From positions 1 to 13,162 of the forward strand of contig JAEZJW010000050.1 of the NCBI GenBank assembly GCA_023415595.1: 13,162 nt of DNA. The letters are read 5' to 3'. The DNA is from Bacillota bacterium (GTDB taxonomy: Bacteria; Bacillota; Clostridia; Lachnospirales; Lachnospiraceae). Positions 7,133-13,162 of the stretch are shown piece by piece. The notes beneath the pieces were generated by a model that had not been told where the DNA came from, did no database searches, and saw only the letters and a program-made list of their open reading frames with translations. Position numbers and translations under genes: made by a program. Every line of letters starts with the position of its first letter. Position 1 is the first letter of the stretch.

Positions 7133-8404
7133 ATGATCGAAGCATATCATAATTTGGCCATTAGCTACCTACCAAAGCAGGTGGCTAAAAGTCATGTCCA
7201 GAAGAAGAATGATAGGATGAAGGCTTATGAAACCTTCCTCAAGCTGGGTAAAAATACCGGATTTTATAAGATAACAATGACAAAGGAAAACCAGGATTAT
7301 ACCTTCGGTGTGAAAGAGACAGCAACGAGGTTAAAGACCAGGGTAGAAGAGATGTCAGATGCTGGACATCCGGCATATCAACAGAAATATGTTTCCGTCA
7401 GTGATGGGAGACTACTGGAGGCCAAGCTGGTAGGGAAGGATGTCTCTAAGCTCCCGGATAAGATATCCATCACAGTACAATCCTTAGCAGCACCTCAGGT
7501 GAATGTCGGTCATGATATTTTCGAGCCCACCCGGAGTCTGGAACGGGGAAATTATGATTTTACCGCAAATGTAATGGATAACTCGTATGAGCTTACTTTC
7601 CGGCAAAAGGATAGAACGAGTAATGCAAATACGATAAAAAGAATGGCTAACTATCTGCAGGAGGCACTTCCTGAGCTTTCCATAACTGTTGAGGAAGCTA
7701 AGAAGGATTACAGTCATATCAGAATTCAATCGGATATCACAGGAGAATATACAGGCAGGATATTTTCCTTTGAAGATGTTGACAGGCAGGGAGACGGAGT
7801 CGTAGAGCTTTTTGGCTTGAACCGTATGATGAATGCCTCAGAAAACGCACATTTTATGTTGAACGGAGCAGAGAAGCAGACCCACTCTAACACCTTTCAG
7901 ATAGAGAATACCCTTCAGGTTACTCTTCGAAGGGTTAGTGATCAACCGGTCACCCTAAGAATTTTGAATGCCTCTGAAAAACTGCTGAACCAGACGGATC
8001 AAGTTCTTGGCAGTTATAACAAGCTGTTAAGTCTGGCTGCTGACAGAGATGCGGGCACAGACAACAGCTTCAGTGCCAGAAAATTAGCCAATGAGCTTAA
8101 ACGAATCGGAGAGCTCCATCAGGAGGAGCTGGAGGAGAATGGAATAACAGTTTCCGATGACGGAAGGCTGATCAGAGATGAGAAGCTTAGCGATGAAGCG
8201 GCAAAGAACGGAACTCTGCAAAACTTCTTTACACAAAAAAACGGATTTATTGCAACACTTCTTGAGAAAGCAGAAGAAATTGCAATCAATCCGGTAGAAT
8301 ATCTGGATAAGACAATTGTAACATACCCTGACAATAAGAAACCCGTGGTTAATCCCTATATGACATCTCTGTACAGTGGCCTGTTCTTCAGCTCTTACTG
8401 CTGA
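7133..8404 (+). CDS. FliD-like (flagellar cap/hook-associated protein 2) homologue
   Basis: A 423-residue protein without signal peptide or membrane segment. I read it as a divergent FliD-type protein. ISITVQSLAAPQV (about 112-124) resembles the FliD 'tVtqLA' strand. IRIQSDITGE (about 200) resembles 'L.S..TG'. ENAHFMLNGAEKQTHSNTFQ (about 239-258) and the LQVTLR after it resemble the 'A.da.f.vnG....sN.v....gvtl.L' segment. ITVSDDGRLIRDE...FF..KNGF near the C-terminus matches the FliD_C 'Gi.....G.L.lD....l....F....G' pattern. The N-terminus (AYHNLAISYLPKQVAKS) does not show the usual FliD start. The ATG follows GGGAGGGGGAG. No other flagellar gene is in the window. The last 17 bases overlap the convergent AraC-type gene. 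Function is inferred from motif resemblance only; alternatives are a surface or secreted coiled-coil protein of unknown role. Confidence 0.7.
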   Translation: MIEAYHNLAISYLPKQVAKSHVQKKNDRMKAYETFLKLGKNTGFYKITMTKENQDYTFGVKETATRLKTRVEEMSDAGHPAYQQKYVSVSDGRLLEAKLVGKDVSKLPDKISITVQSLAAPQVNVGHDIFEPTRSLERGNYDFTANVMDNSYELTFRQKDRTSNANTIKRMANYLQEALPELSITVEEAKKDYSHIRIQSDITGEYTGRIFSFEDVDRQGDGVVELFGLNRMMNASENAHFMLNGAEKQTHSNTFQIENTLQVTLRRVSDQPVTLRILNASEKLLNQTDQVLGSYNKLLSLAADRDAGTDNSFSARKLANELKRIGELHQEELEENGITVSDDGRLIRDEKLSDEAAKNGTLQNFFTQKNGFIATLLEKAEEIAINPVEYLDKTIVTYPDNKKPVVNPYMTSLYSGLFFSSYC

Positions 8405-9662
8405 TGTAGGTCCTGTTTTTGATATACTCGCTGGGAGTGATTCCGATTCTTTTTTTGAAGATCCGGCTGAAATAATTCGGATCCTTATAGCCCACCATGA
8501 AGCATACTTCCTTCACGGTATAGTTGGAGTTGGTCAACAGCTCCTTTGCTTTTTTCACACGAAGCATGGAGAGCCAGTCAATAAAGTTAAATCCCGTATT
8601 CTTCTTAATCAGCTTACTGAAATACTGCGGGCTGATATTTACCTGTTCTGCGATATTCTCAAGAGAAATTTCTTCCGAATAATGAGCTTCCAGAAAGTCC
8701 TTGGTTACCTGTACGATTCTGTTGGAATAATCTATGGAAGTCTGAGGCTTCACAAATCCGGTGATATACATAAATTTCTGATAAGCCCATTCAATCAGCT
8801 CATCTCCCGATAAACCCATAATTGTTGTAATCTGTGAAGTATAATTGAAATAATCAATCCGACTCTGTCCGTCCAGCTGCGCTGCATGAGCTGCAATAAT
8901 CAGGGCTTCGATGATCTTATTCCTTTTGATGTCATCATTCATAGGCTTGATATAATTCATCATGAGAACAAAATAATCATAGGCATCAGACTTTCTGAGA
9001 CGTATCGCCTCCACCAGATGCCTTTCTGCTTCTACATAGTCATAATGATTTTCCGGTAACAGCTCCTCGAGATTTGTGACATGAGCTATCCTACCCGGCT
9101 GGCAGCGGTACATACAGGACAACGCTTCCAAAAAAGAAGTATAAACAGAGGAAAGGGAGTATACATTGCCGATCCCTGCAAATGCCGATACCTGGTATTC
9201 CTGCCTGATCGCATCAACCAGCTTCTGGGACAGTACCATGCTGTCATTAAGCCTACGGGCTTCCGATTGGACTGATTCAACTGAAACAAGTATATTGATC
9301 CGGTTTGAAATCAACGGTCCAATAGCACTCACTGTATCGGGACCGAGAGCCTTCTTCAAGAAAAGATAAAAATTAAATTCATCAATATCAAAATCCAAAA
9401 AATTTGGTTTATTCTCAGGCAACAGCTCCAGCAAAATCAGATATGCATTGTCCTTCATACGGAACAGATTCTTGAAGCAGTGAAGCTCATGATAGGTAGT
9501 TCCCCGAAAGAACAGGGAGAACATATAATTCTTCTCTATAAAATATGTAATGTCTGCCGGACTGAAGCTCTGGTTGGAGATCAATATCTCTGACTGCAGG
9601 CTATCCCAGAATTCTTTCTGGATAATTTGATTGTGCTGTTGGTTGTTTGTGCGATTATCCAT
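8388..9662 (-). CDS. AraC-family transcriptional regulator with GGDEF-like middle region
   Basis: 424-residue regulator. The C-terminal 109 residues form an AraC/XylS double HTH: LENIAEQVNISPQYFSKLIKK (first helix-turn-helix) and TVKEVCFMVGYKDPNYFSRIFKK...GITPSEY (second, canonical). Residues about 90-200 resemble the degenerate GGDEF-like domain found in YesN/CdaR-type regulators (VSAFAGIGNVYSLSSVYTSFLEAL). No phosphoacceptor receiver domain is seen. The start is taken as ATG at 9662, because AAGGAG lies 7 bases upstream of it; another in-frame ATG at 9668 sits only one base after that site. It converges on the FliD-like gene with a 17-bp overlap, and is divergent from the protease gene, with a shared 284-bp control region. 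Its target may be one of these neighbours; that is a guess. Confidence 0.9.
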   Translation of the reverse strand: MDNRTNNQQHNQIIQKEFWDSLQSEILISNQSFSPADITYFIEKNYMFSLFFRGTTYHELHCFKNLFRMKDNAYLILLELLPENKPNFLDFDIDEFNFYLFLKKALGPDTVSAIGPLISNRINILVSVESVQSEARRLNDSMVLSQKLVDAIRQEYQVSAFAGIGNVYSLSSVYTSFLEALSCMYRCQPGRIAHVTNLEELLPENHYDYVEAERHLVEAIRLRKSDAYDYFVLMMNYIKPMNDDIKRNKIIEALIIAAHAAQLDGQSRIDYFNYTSQITTIMGLSGDELIEWAYQKFMYITGFVKPQTSIDYSNRIVQVTKDFLEAHYSEEISLENIAEQVNISPQYFSKLIKKNTGFNFIDWLSMLRVKKAKELLTNSNYTVKEVCFMVGYKDPNYFSRIFKKRIGITPSEYIKNRTYISSKS

Positions 9663-9770
9663 AAGCATGCTCCTTATCTTAGAACGGTATCCGGGCTATG
9701 AAAATATACTAATAAGATTAAACCCGCATTCCGATATAAATACCATATAATTCATATTGTTTCTGTATGT

Positions 9771-9799
9771 ATTATACCATATTATGTTATTGAATGCAC
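9771..9799 (-). promoter_or_regulatory. Promoter of the AraC-family gene (extended -10)
   Basis: On the minus strand, TGG-TATAAT (complement of 9771-9779) is an extended -10 element. The -35 region (GTGCAT, complement of 9794-9799) is weak at 17 bases. The leader to the chosen ATG is about 100 nt. Two imperfect direct copies of TACCATAT(A)AT...ATTG (plus strand 9741-9759 and 9775-9792) bracket the start point, the second overlapping the -10. Confidence 0.6.
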
Positions 9800-9818
9800 G
9801 ATTTTTTTAATAAAATCG
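9799..9818. repeat. Small inverted repeat between divergent promoters
   Basis: CGATTTT (9799-9805) and AAAATCG (9812-9818) form a 7-bp dyad with a 6-base centre. It lies between the minus-strand AraC promoter and the plus-strand protease promoter, so it could be an operator acting on both. No known regulator site is recognised. Confidence 0.35.
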
Positions 9819-9825
9819 CAAAATA

Positions 9826-9854
9826 TTGACATAAACATACTTTTATTAAATATT
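9826..9854 (+). promoter_or_regulatory. Possible promoter of the subtilisin-like protease gene
   Basis: A consensus -35 TTGACA at 9826-9831 is followed after 17 bases by a poor -10 (AATATT, 9849-9854). The predicted start would be near 9861, leaving a leader of about 85 nt. The weak -10 suggests that it needs an activator, and the AraC-type regulator is encoded next door; this link is inference. Confidence 0.4.
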
Positions 9855-9946
9855 TTGTCAGTTGCCACAGAAATGCCAAGATAAGTTATTATGCTTAAGA
9901 TGTTAACCTGGAATGACTATATAATTACATAAAAGGATTGATACTA

Positions 9947-12163
9947 ATGAGGAAAAGAATAAGTTTACAATACATAGTACTCCCGGTGATTCTGATCGCT
10001 TTATCCATATTCGGAGCCTGGTTATGGAGCGGACACAGGAAGGAAATGCAGGCTGTCAAGGCATTCAAACAGTCCGGGGGAGAAATCGTCGCCATATTTA
10101 ATGAACAGCTGAAGGAGGAGGATCTGAGTGTCCTTTTGGCATCCTTAAGCGTACCGGTGAAAGTCGTTCGCCATATAGAGGATTATGCGTTGATCAGTAC
10201 GGAGGATCCGGAAAAGTACCAAACAGCCCTTAAGGAGCTGGAGAGTAATTCTGCGGTTAAAGCAGTGCAGGCCAATTCCGAAATATCCGCTATGAGATTA
10301 AGCAGTGATACCTATGCGGACAGCCAATGGGCTTTGAATAATCCGGGCAGCTATTATACCTATCTTAAAGCAGCAAAAACCCAGATTAAGTCTACGGTGG
10401 ATGTGGACATGAATATACCGGAAGCCTGGGAATTTCTTAAGAACGCGAACCTGGGTAAACGGGAGGTTGTAATAGCGATCATTGACACCGGTGTGGATAA
10501 CCGCCACCCTGATTTGGCTGGACACTTCTGGGAGAATGCAGGAGAGATACCGGAGGATGGGATCGATAACGATAATAACGGGTATGTGGATGATATCCAC
10601 GGATGGGATTTCTATAATGAGGATAATACCATCTGCCATTATAAATATAACGATAGATATCAACTATACTTAGCCGATCCGAAGGATAATGATGATCATG
10701 GTACCCATATAGCCGGAATCATCAGTGCAACAGCTGATAATAACATTGGAATTGCAGGGATAGCTACCGGGGTGAAGGTAAAACTGATGATATTAAAAAT
10801 CAACGGAGGGACTGATGGCACCGGAAACCTATCAAGCGCTGTAGAGGCAGTAAAGTATGCTACCCGAATGGGAGCGGACATCTGTAACCTAAGCTGGGGT
10901 ACTTATCAATATACTGCGGCTTTGAAAGAGGTAATGTCTGAATCTGATATTCTCTTTGTCGCTGCCTCAGGTAATACCGGGGAGAATAATGATGAGAAAC
11001 CGATTTATCCGGCAAGCCTGGAATTACCTAACCTGATATCAGTTACCTTTGTCGATGCTGACGGAAGACTGACGGACCTGTCCAATTACGGAAGCAGAAC
11101 AGTGGACATTGCTGCACCCGGTGCTGATATTTACAGTACGGTGGTTGGAAGCTATGCTACCATGAGTGGATCCTCGATGGCAGCGCCTCAGGTATCCGCA
11201 GTAGCCGCTTTACTTTATTCCTTAGGTGATTTTACTTATCCTTCAAATATTAAGCAGCTTATTCTGGATAATAATAAATCAATTCCGGAGCTGGAGGGGA
11301 TGCTGATCAACCCCGGAATCCCCGATGCATTCCGAACAGTTTCAGCAGCTATGAACGGACTGCGGGGAGATTGCGTAGAACCTGTCATTGGACTCAAGAC
11401 CGTTTATGATAAGGGAGTACTGAGAATTCCTGTGAATATCACGGAAGAAGGCGGCTCCGGTGTCAGGGTAATAAAATGGCTCAGCGGGTCGAAAACCTTA
11501 GCGGATTTTAACCATGGGACAGAAGGCACAACGGTTAAGGATAATTCAGCCGAGCTGGACCGGGCAGGTGTCTATACCTTCTATGCGGGTGACTATGCGG
11601 GGAATGAAGCCTCAACTGTATATGAGGTAATAGATGATGTAACACCGCCTAAGATCTCCGCTTCCTATTCGGTCTCCAATTACTACAAGACCAGAACTGT
11701 AGTAATTGATGTAACAGATGCGCAGAGTAAGGTAAAGAGGGTAAAATATATGTCCGGCAGTAAGACCGCAGCTGATTTCCTTCCTGCCGGTGCTGGCACT
11801 GAGATCAGTCTGACGGACGGGAAAGGAAGCTTCAAGGTCGCAAACGACGGTATCTACAGCATCTTTGCGATGGACTATCGGGGCAATACCTATGTCAGAA
11901 GGATCAGCGTAAAGACAGTTAAGACAACAGAGCTCAGGCTGTCCAGAACCACGAGAACAATGGCAATAAGAGAAAAGTATAGTCTGCTGACCTATGTTAA
12001 ACCTGTGAATACGACCGACAGAATCATCTTTACCAGCAGTGATAAATCTATAGCTACTGTAACCACCAATGGAATCATCAAAGCCCTCAAAGCAGGTACG
12101 GTTACAATCACTGTAAAGACCAGCAGCGGTTTAAAAGCCACCTGTAGAGTGACGGTGAAGTAG
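9947..12163 (+). CDS. Subtilisin-like serine protease (S8) with Big_2 domain, exported or membrane-anchored
   Basis: 738 residues. An N-terminal hydrophobic segment (about residues 9-28, after basic RKR) is a signal peptide or anchor; no clear cleavage site is seen. Residues about 45-110 look like an I9-type propeptide (EIVAIFN..., YALIS, AVKAVQAN). The S8 catalytic domain is about 145-470, with D180 (IAIIDTGVD), H251 (DDHGTHIAG), oxyanion-hole N343 (AASGN) and S410 (SGSSMAAPQ), all intact. An acidic DGIDNDNNGYVDD insert after the Asp motif looks calcium-binding. Two homologous units spaced 90 residues apart follow (SGSKTLADF from about 513, SGSKTAADF from about 603), each ending in a DYxGN motif. 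The last 80 residues (659-738) form a bacterial Ig-like Big_2 domain. The start is ATG 9947 behind AAAAGGA; an in-frame TTG at 9938 is too near that site. Likely an extracellular protease held at the cell surface. Confidence 0.92.
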   Translation: MRKRISLQYIVLPVILIALSIFGAWLWSGHRKEMQAVKAFKQSGGEIVAIFNEQLKEEDLSVLLASLSVPVKVVRHIEDYALISTEDPEKYQTALKELESNSAVKAVQANSEISAMRLSSDTYADSQWALNNPGSYYTYLKAAKTQIKSTVDVDMNIPEAWEFLKNANLGKREVVIAIIDTGVDNRHPDLAGHFWENAGEIPEDGIDNDNNGYVDDIHGWDFYNEDNTICHYKYNDRYQLYLADPKDNDDHGTHIAGIISATADNNIGIAGIATGVKVKLMILKINGGTDGTGNLSSAVEAVKYATRMGADICNLSWGTYQYTAALKEVMSESDILFVAASGNTGENNDEKPIYPASLELPNLISVTFVDADGRLTDLSNYGSRTVDIAAPGADIYSTVVGSYATMSGSSMAAPQVSAVAALLYSLGDFTYPSNIKQLILDNNKSIPELEGMLINPGIPDAFRTVSAAMNGLRGDCVEPVIGLKTVYDKGVLRIPVNITEEGGSGVRVIKWLSGSKTLADFNHGTEGTTVKDNSAELDRAGVYTFYAGDYAGNEASTVYEVIDDVTPPKISASYSVSNYYKTRTVVIDVTDAQSKVKRVKYMSGSKTAADFLPAGAGTEISLTDGKGSFKVANDGIYSIFAMDYRGNTYVRRISVKTVKTTELRLSRTTRTMAIREKYSLLTYVKPVNTTDRIIFTSSDKSIATVTTNGIIKALKAGTVTITVKTSSGLKATCRVTVK

Positions 12164-12482
12164 TATTATTTTTAAATATTTATCTAGATAGCCTACATAA
12201 TGATAAATCAATAGAATAACAAACAATATACAGACAATATAACAGAAGGAACTAAGAGAGTAATAATGTTTATTTGTTTACAGTATAATAGCGAATAAGT
12301 TCTTGATTTATGATTTGCAGACAATATTAAAAAACAGTCAGTACCAATATTAAGATTTCAATTGATCTGCATACAATATAACAAAAAAACATAGTAGAAA
12401 TCTAGTAGATAATCGAACAATGTGGGAATTTTATAGGCAAGAAAAAACCTTGATAAAATCCAAGAGAACTCATTAAACTAAT
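12164..12482. other. AT-rich gene-free stretch with repeated ACAATAT motifs
   Basis: No credible ORF. The octamer ACAATATA or a one-base variant occurs at 12223-12230, 12234-12241, 12321-12328 and 12373-12380, the last three preceded by CAGA/GCAGA/GCAT. A lone TATAAT is at 12284-12289 without a good -35. No clear GC-rich terminator follows the protease stop; only TTTTTAAATATTTA is seen there. The stretch ends at the -10-like element in front of the structured RNA. Confidence 0.5.
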
Positions 12483-12488
12483 TATAAC
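12483..12488 (+). promoter_or_regulatory. -10-like element before the structured RNA
   Basis: TATAAC at 12483-12488 lies 6-12 bases before the predicted 5' end of the folded RNA (12495-12500), as expected for a promoter. No good -35 is found at 16-18 bases; TTGATA at 12450-12455 is too far (27 bases). A promoter is plausible but not proven. Confidence 0.4.
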
Positions 12489-12494
12489 ATCTCG

Positions 12495-12792
12495 TAGACA
12501 GGGATTGGCAGAGTGCCGGGGCTAAATAATAACCGGAAGCATTTGATTCATGCTTAGCAGGACTTAGGCTCCGGAGAGGCGGTCAGGGAAGACGCGCGAT
12601 AAGTCGCGCGAGTGCATCTGACGAGAGAGAGTGAGGCTGAAAAGCTATTGATTAGGTTTTCAGCCTCGCTGCCACGAGGAATTATGCACGGTCTTCCTGC
12701 ATTAAGCCATGACGGAGCCTTAGAACTGCTTGGCATGATCATCCTGCTTCCGGGCTTATGCAGCCTGGGCACCTGCCAATACCGTCCCTAGA
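12495..12792 (+). ncRNA. Candidate large structured RNA (about 300 nt), family not recognised
   Basis: The sequence folds into a long rod. P1: 12504-12523 with 12762-12780 (ATTGGCAG/CTGCCAAT, GTGCC/GGCAC, then GGGCT/AGCCT; 18 pairs, one bulge, one mismatch). P2: 12533-12541 with 12745-12753 (CCGGAAGCA/TGCTTCCGG). P3: 12545-12553 with 12733-12740 (one bulge). P4: AGCAG/CTGCT at 12556-12560 and 12726-12730. P5: 12563-12573 with 12713-12723 (10 pairs, one T/T). P6: 12584-12593 with 12691-12699. P8: GTGCAT 12612-12617 with ATGCAC 12684-12689. Two hairpins cap it: P7 CGCGCGA-TAAG-TCGCGCG (12593-12610) and P9, 14 pairs (12630-12643 / 12657-12670) with a 13-nt loop. The strand is set by the -10-like element on +. 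No T-tract terminator is seen at the 3' end, so processing or read-through toward rpmG is possible. It lacks the signatures I know for tmRNA, RNase P, SRP, 6S and B12 riboswitch. A mobile inverted-repeat element is the main alternative. Confidence 0.7.
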
Positions 12793-12832
12793 ACGATACA
12801 TTAGAATGAATCCTAGAGCAAACAAAAAACTG

Positions 12833-12861
12833 TTGACGGAAATTGCCGGGTATGTTATATT
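12833..12861 (+). promoter_or_regulatory. Strong promoter of rpmG
   Basis: TTGACG (12833-12838) and TATATT (12856-12861) with 17 bases between, the latter preceded by TGT, making an extended -10. The predicted start is near 12868. Typical of ribosomal-protein and secE-nusG operon promoters. Confidence 0.8.
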
Positions 12862-12867
12862 GGATGA

Positions 12868-12996
12868 GCAAAGAAAGAGGGCTTTTTTTTTATGCCATAA
12901 AAAGTCCCCTGAGCGAAGCAGTCCTATTAAGTACAACCGTACCGGTTCTGCCGGTAAAAGGTTGGAGCGCTACAAGAGAAATCGGAGGTGGAAGTT
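12868..12996 (+). promoter_or_regulatory. Structured leader of rpmG mRNA
   Basis: About 130 nt untranslated leader. Near the start is a hairpin: GGGCTTTTT (12880-12888) with AAAAAG-T-CCC (12900-12909), with a T9 run inside its left arm. A second hairpin, TACCGG/CCGGTA with a 5-nt loop, lies about 40-60 bases before the start codon. It might control expression or merely stabilise the mRNA; no known leader family is recognised. Confidence 0.4.
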
Positions 12997-13146
12997 GTGC
13001 GCGTAAAGATTACATTGGCATGTACTGATTGCAAACAACGCAATTACAACATGACAAAAGAAAAGAAGTTACATCCGGACAGAATGGAAACAAAGAAGTA
13101 CTGTAAGTTCTGCAGAACCCACACACTGCACAAGGAAACGAAATAA
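12997..13146 (+). CDS. rpmG: 50S ribosomal protein L33, zinc-binding form
   Basis: 49 residues: start MRVKITLACTDCKQRNY, then KKLHPDRMETKKYCKFCRTHTLHKETK. The two CxxC pairs (C9/C12 and C36/C39) are the zinc ribbon of the C+ type of L33. The start is GTG at 12997, chosen because CGGAGGTGG (12983-12991) precedes it and VRVKITLAC matches the usual L33 N-terminus. In Firmicutes rpmG commonly begins the rpmG-secE-nusG cluster. Confidence 0.96.
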   Translation: MRVKITLACTDCKQRNYNMTKEKKLHPDRMETKKYCKFCRTHTLHKETK

Positions 13147-13154
13147 TTATATCT

Positions 13155-13162
13155 GAAAGGGA
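13155..13162 (+). promoter_or_regulatory. Ribosome binding site at right edge, next gene beyond window
   Basis: GAAAGGGA at the last bases, 9 bases after the rpmG stop, looks like the Shine-Dalgarno of a following gene. By the usual gene order in Firmicutes this would be secE, but no coding sequence is visible. Confidence 0.5.

Noticed and set aside
12581..12622. SRP-RNA-like GGTCAGG within the structured RNA
   Set aside because: The rest of the SRP helix 8 consensus (GGAA loop and AGCAG on the opposite strand) is not in place around it.
12554..12772. 72-codon minus-strand ORF inside the structured region
   Set aside because: No ribosome binding site and no protein signature; the base-pairing constraint explains the sequence better.
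12761..12778. Cobalamin-riboswitch-like GCCTGGGCACCTGCC
   Set aside because: The other B12 core elements are absent in order, and this segment is fully used as the 3' strand of the closing stem.
12758..13006. 82-codon plus-strand ORF across the 3' arm of the folded RNA, the rpmG promoter and leader
   Set aside because: It runs through a strong promoter and into rpmG in another frame, with no ribosome site and no recognisable protein features.

Overview
The window looks like chromosomal DNA of a spore-forming anaerobic Firmicute, most likely a Lachnospiraceae-type clostridium. The evidence is the 3' end of spoIIID at the left edge, a complete six-gene rnfCDGEAB operon, strong AGGAGG-type ribosome binding sites, moderate GC in genes with AT-rich intergenic DNA, and rpmG (zinc-type L33) at the right edge. 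The species is an inference; no search was possible.

Layout. 1-139: C-terminus of SpoIIID, followed by a strong intrinsic terminator (164-206). 207-576: gene-free leader with two good promoters (319-347 and an extended -10 at 484-492) and a 12-bp dyad (412-423). 577-5824: rnfC, rnfD, rnfG, rnfE, rnfA and rnfB, all on +, tightly packed or overlapping. They encode the membrane complex that couples reduced ferredoxin oxidation to NAD+ reduction and ion pumping. The flavinylation motifs of RnfD and RnfG, the four membrane cysteines of RnfA/RnfE and the Fe-S motifs of RnfB/RnfC are all intact. 5825-5961: a long nested hairpin and a T-tailed terminator.

6083-9662 is a regulatory/accessory block. 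A LacI-family repressor is followed, probably in one transcript, by a 423-residue protein that resembles the flagellar cap protein FliD although no flagellar gene is nearby. An AraC-family regulator with a degenerate GGDEF-like middle region converges on it, the two genes overlapping tail to tail by 17 bp. Divergent from the AraC gene is a 738-residue exported or membrane-anchored subtilisin-like protease with a propeptide, two about 90-residue repeats and a C-terminal Big_2 domain.

12164-12832 has no credible protein gene. Its right half (about 12495-12792) folds on paper into a long rod of consecutive helices closed by an 18-pair terminal stem and topped by two strong hairpins, with a -10-like element just before its 5' end. 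I could not match it to tmRNA, RNase P RNA, SRP RNA, 6S RNA or a riboswitch I know. It is the best candidate here for something undescribed. A strong promoter (12833-12861) then starts a leader and rpmG (12997-13146); a ribosome binding site at the very end suggests that another gene, conventionally secE, follows.
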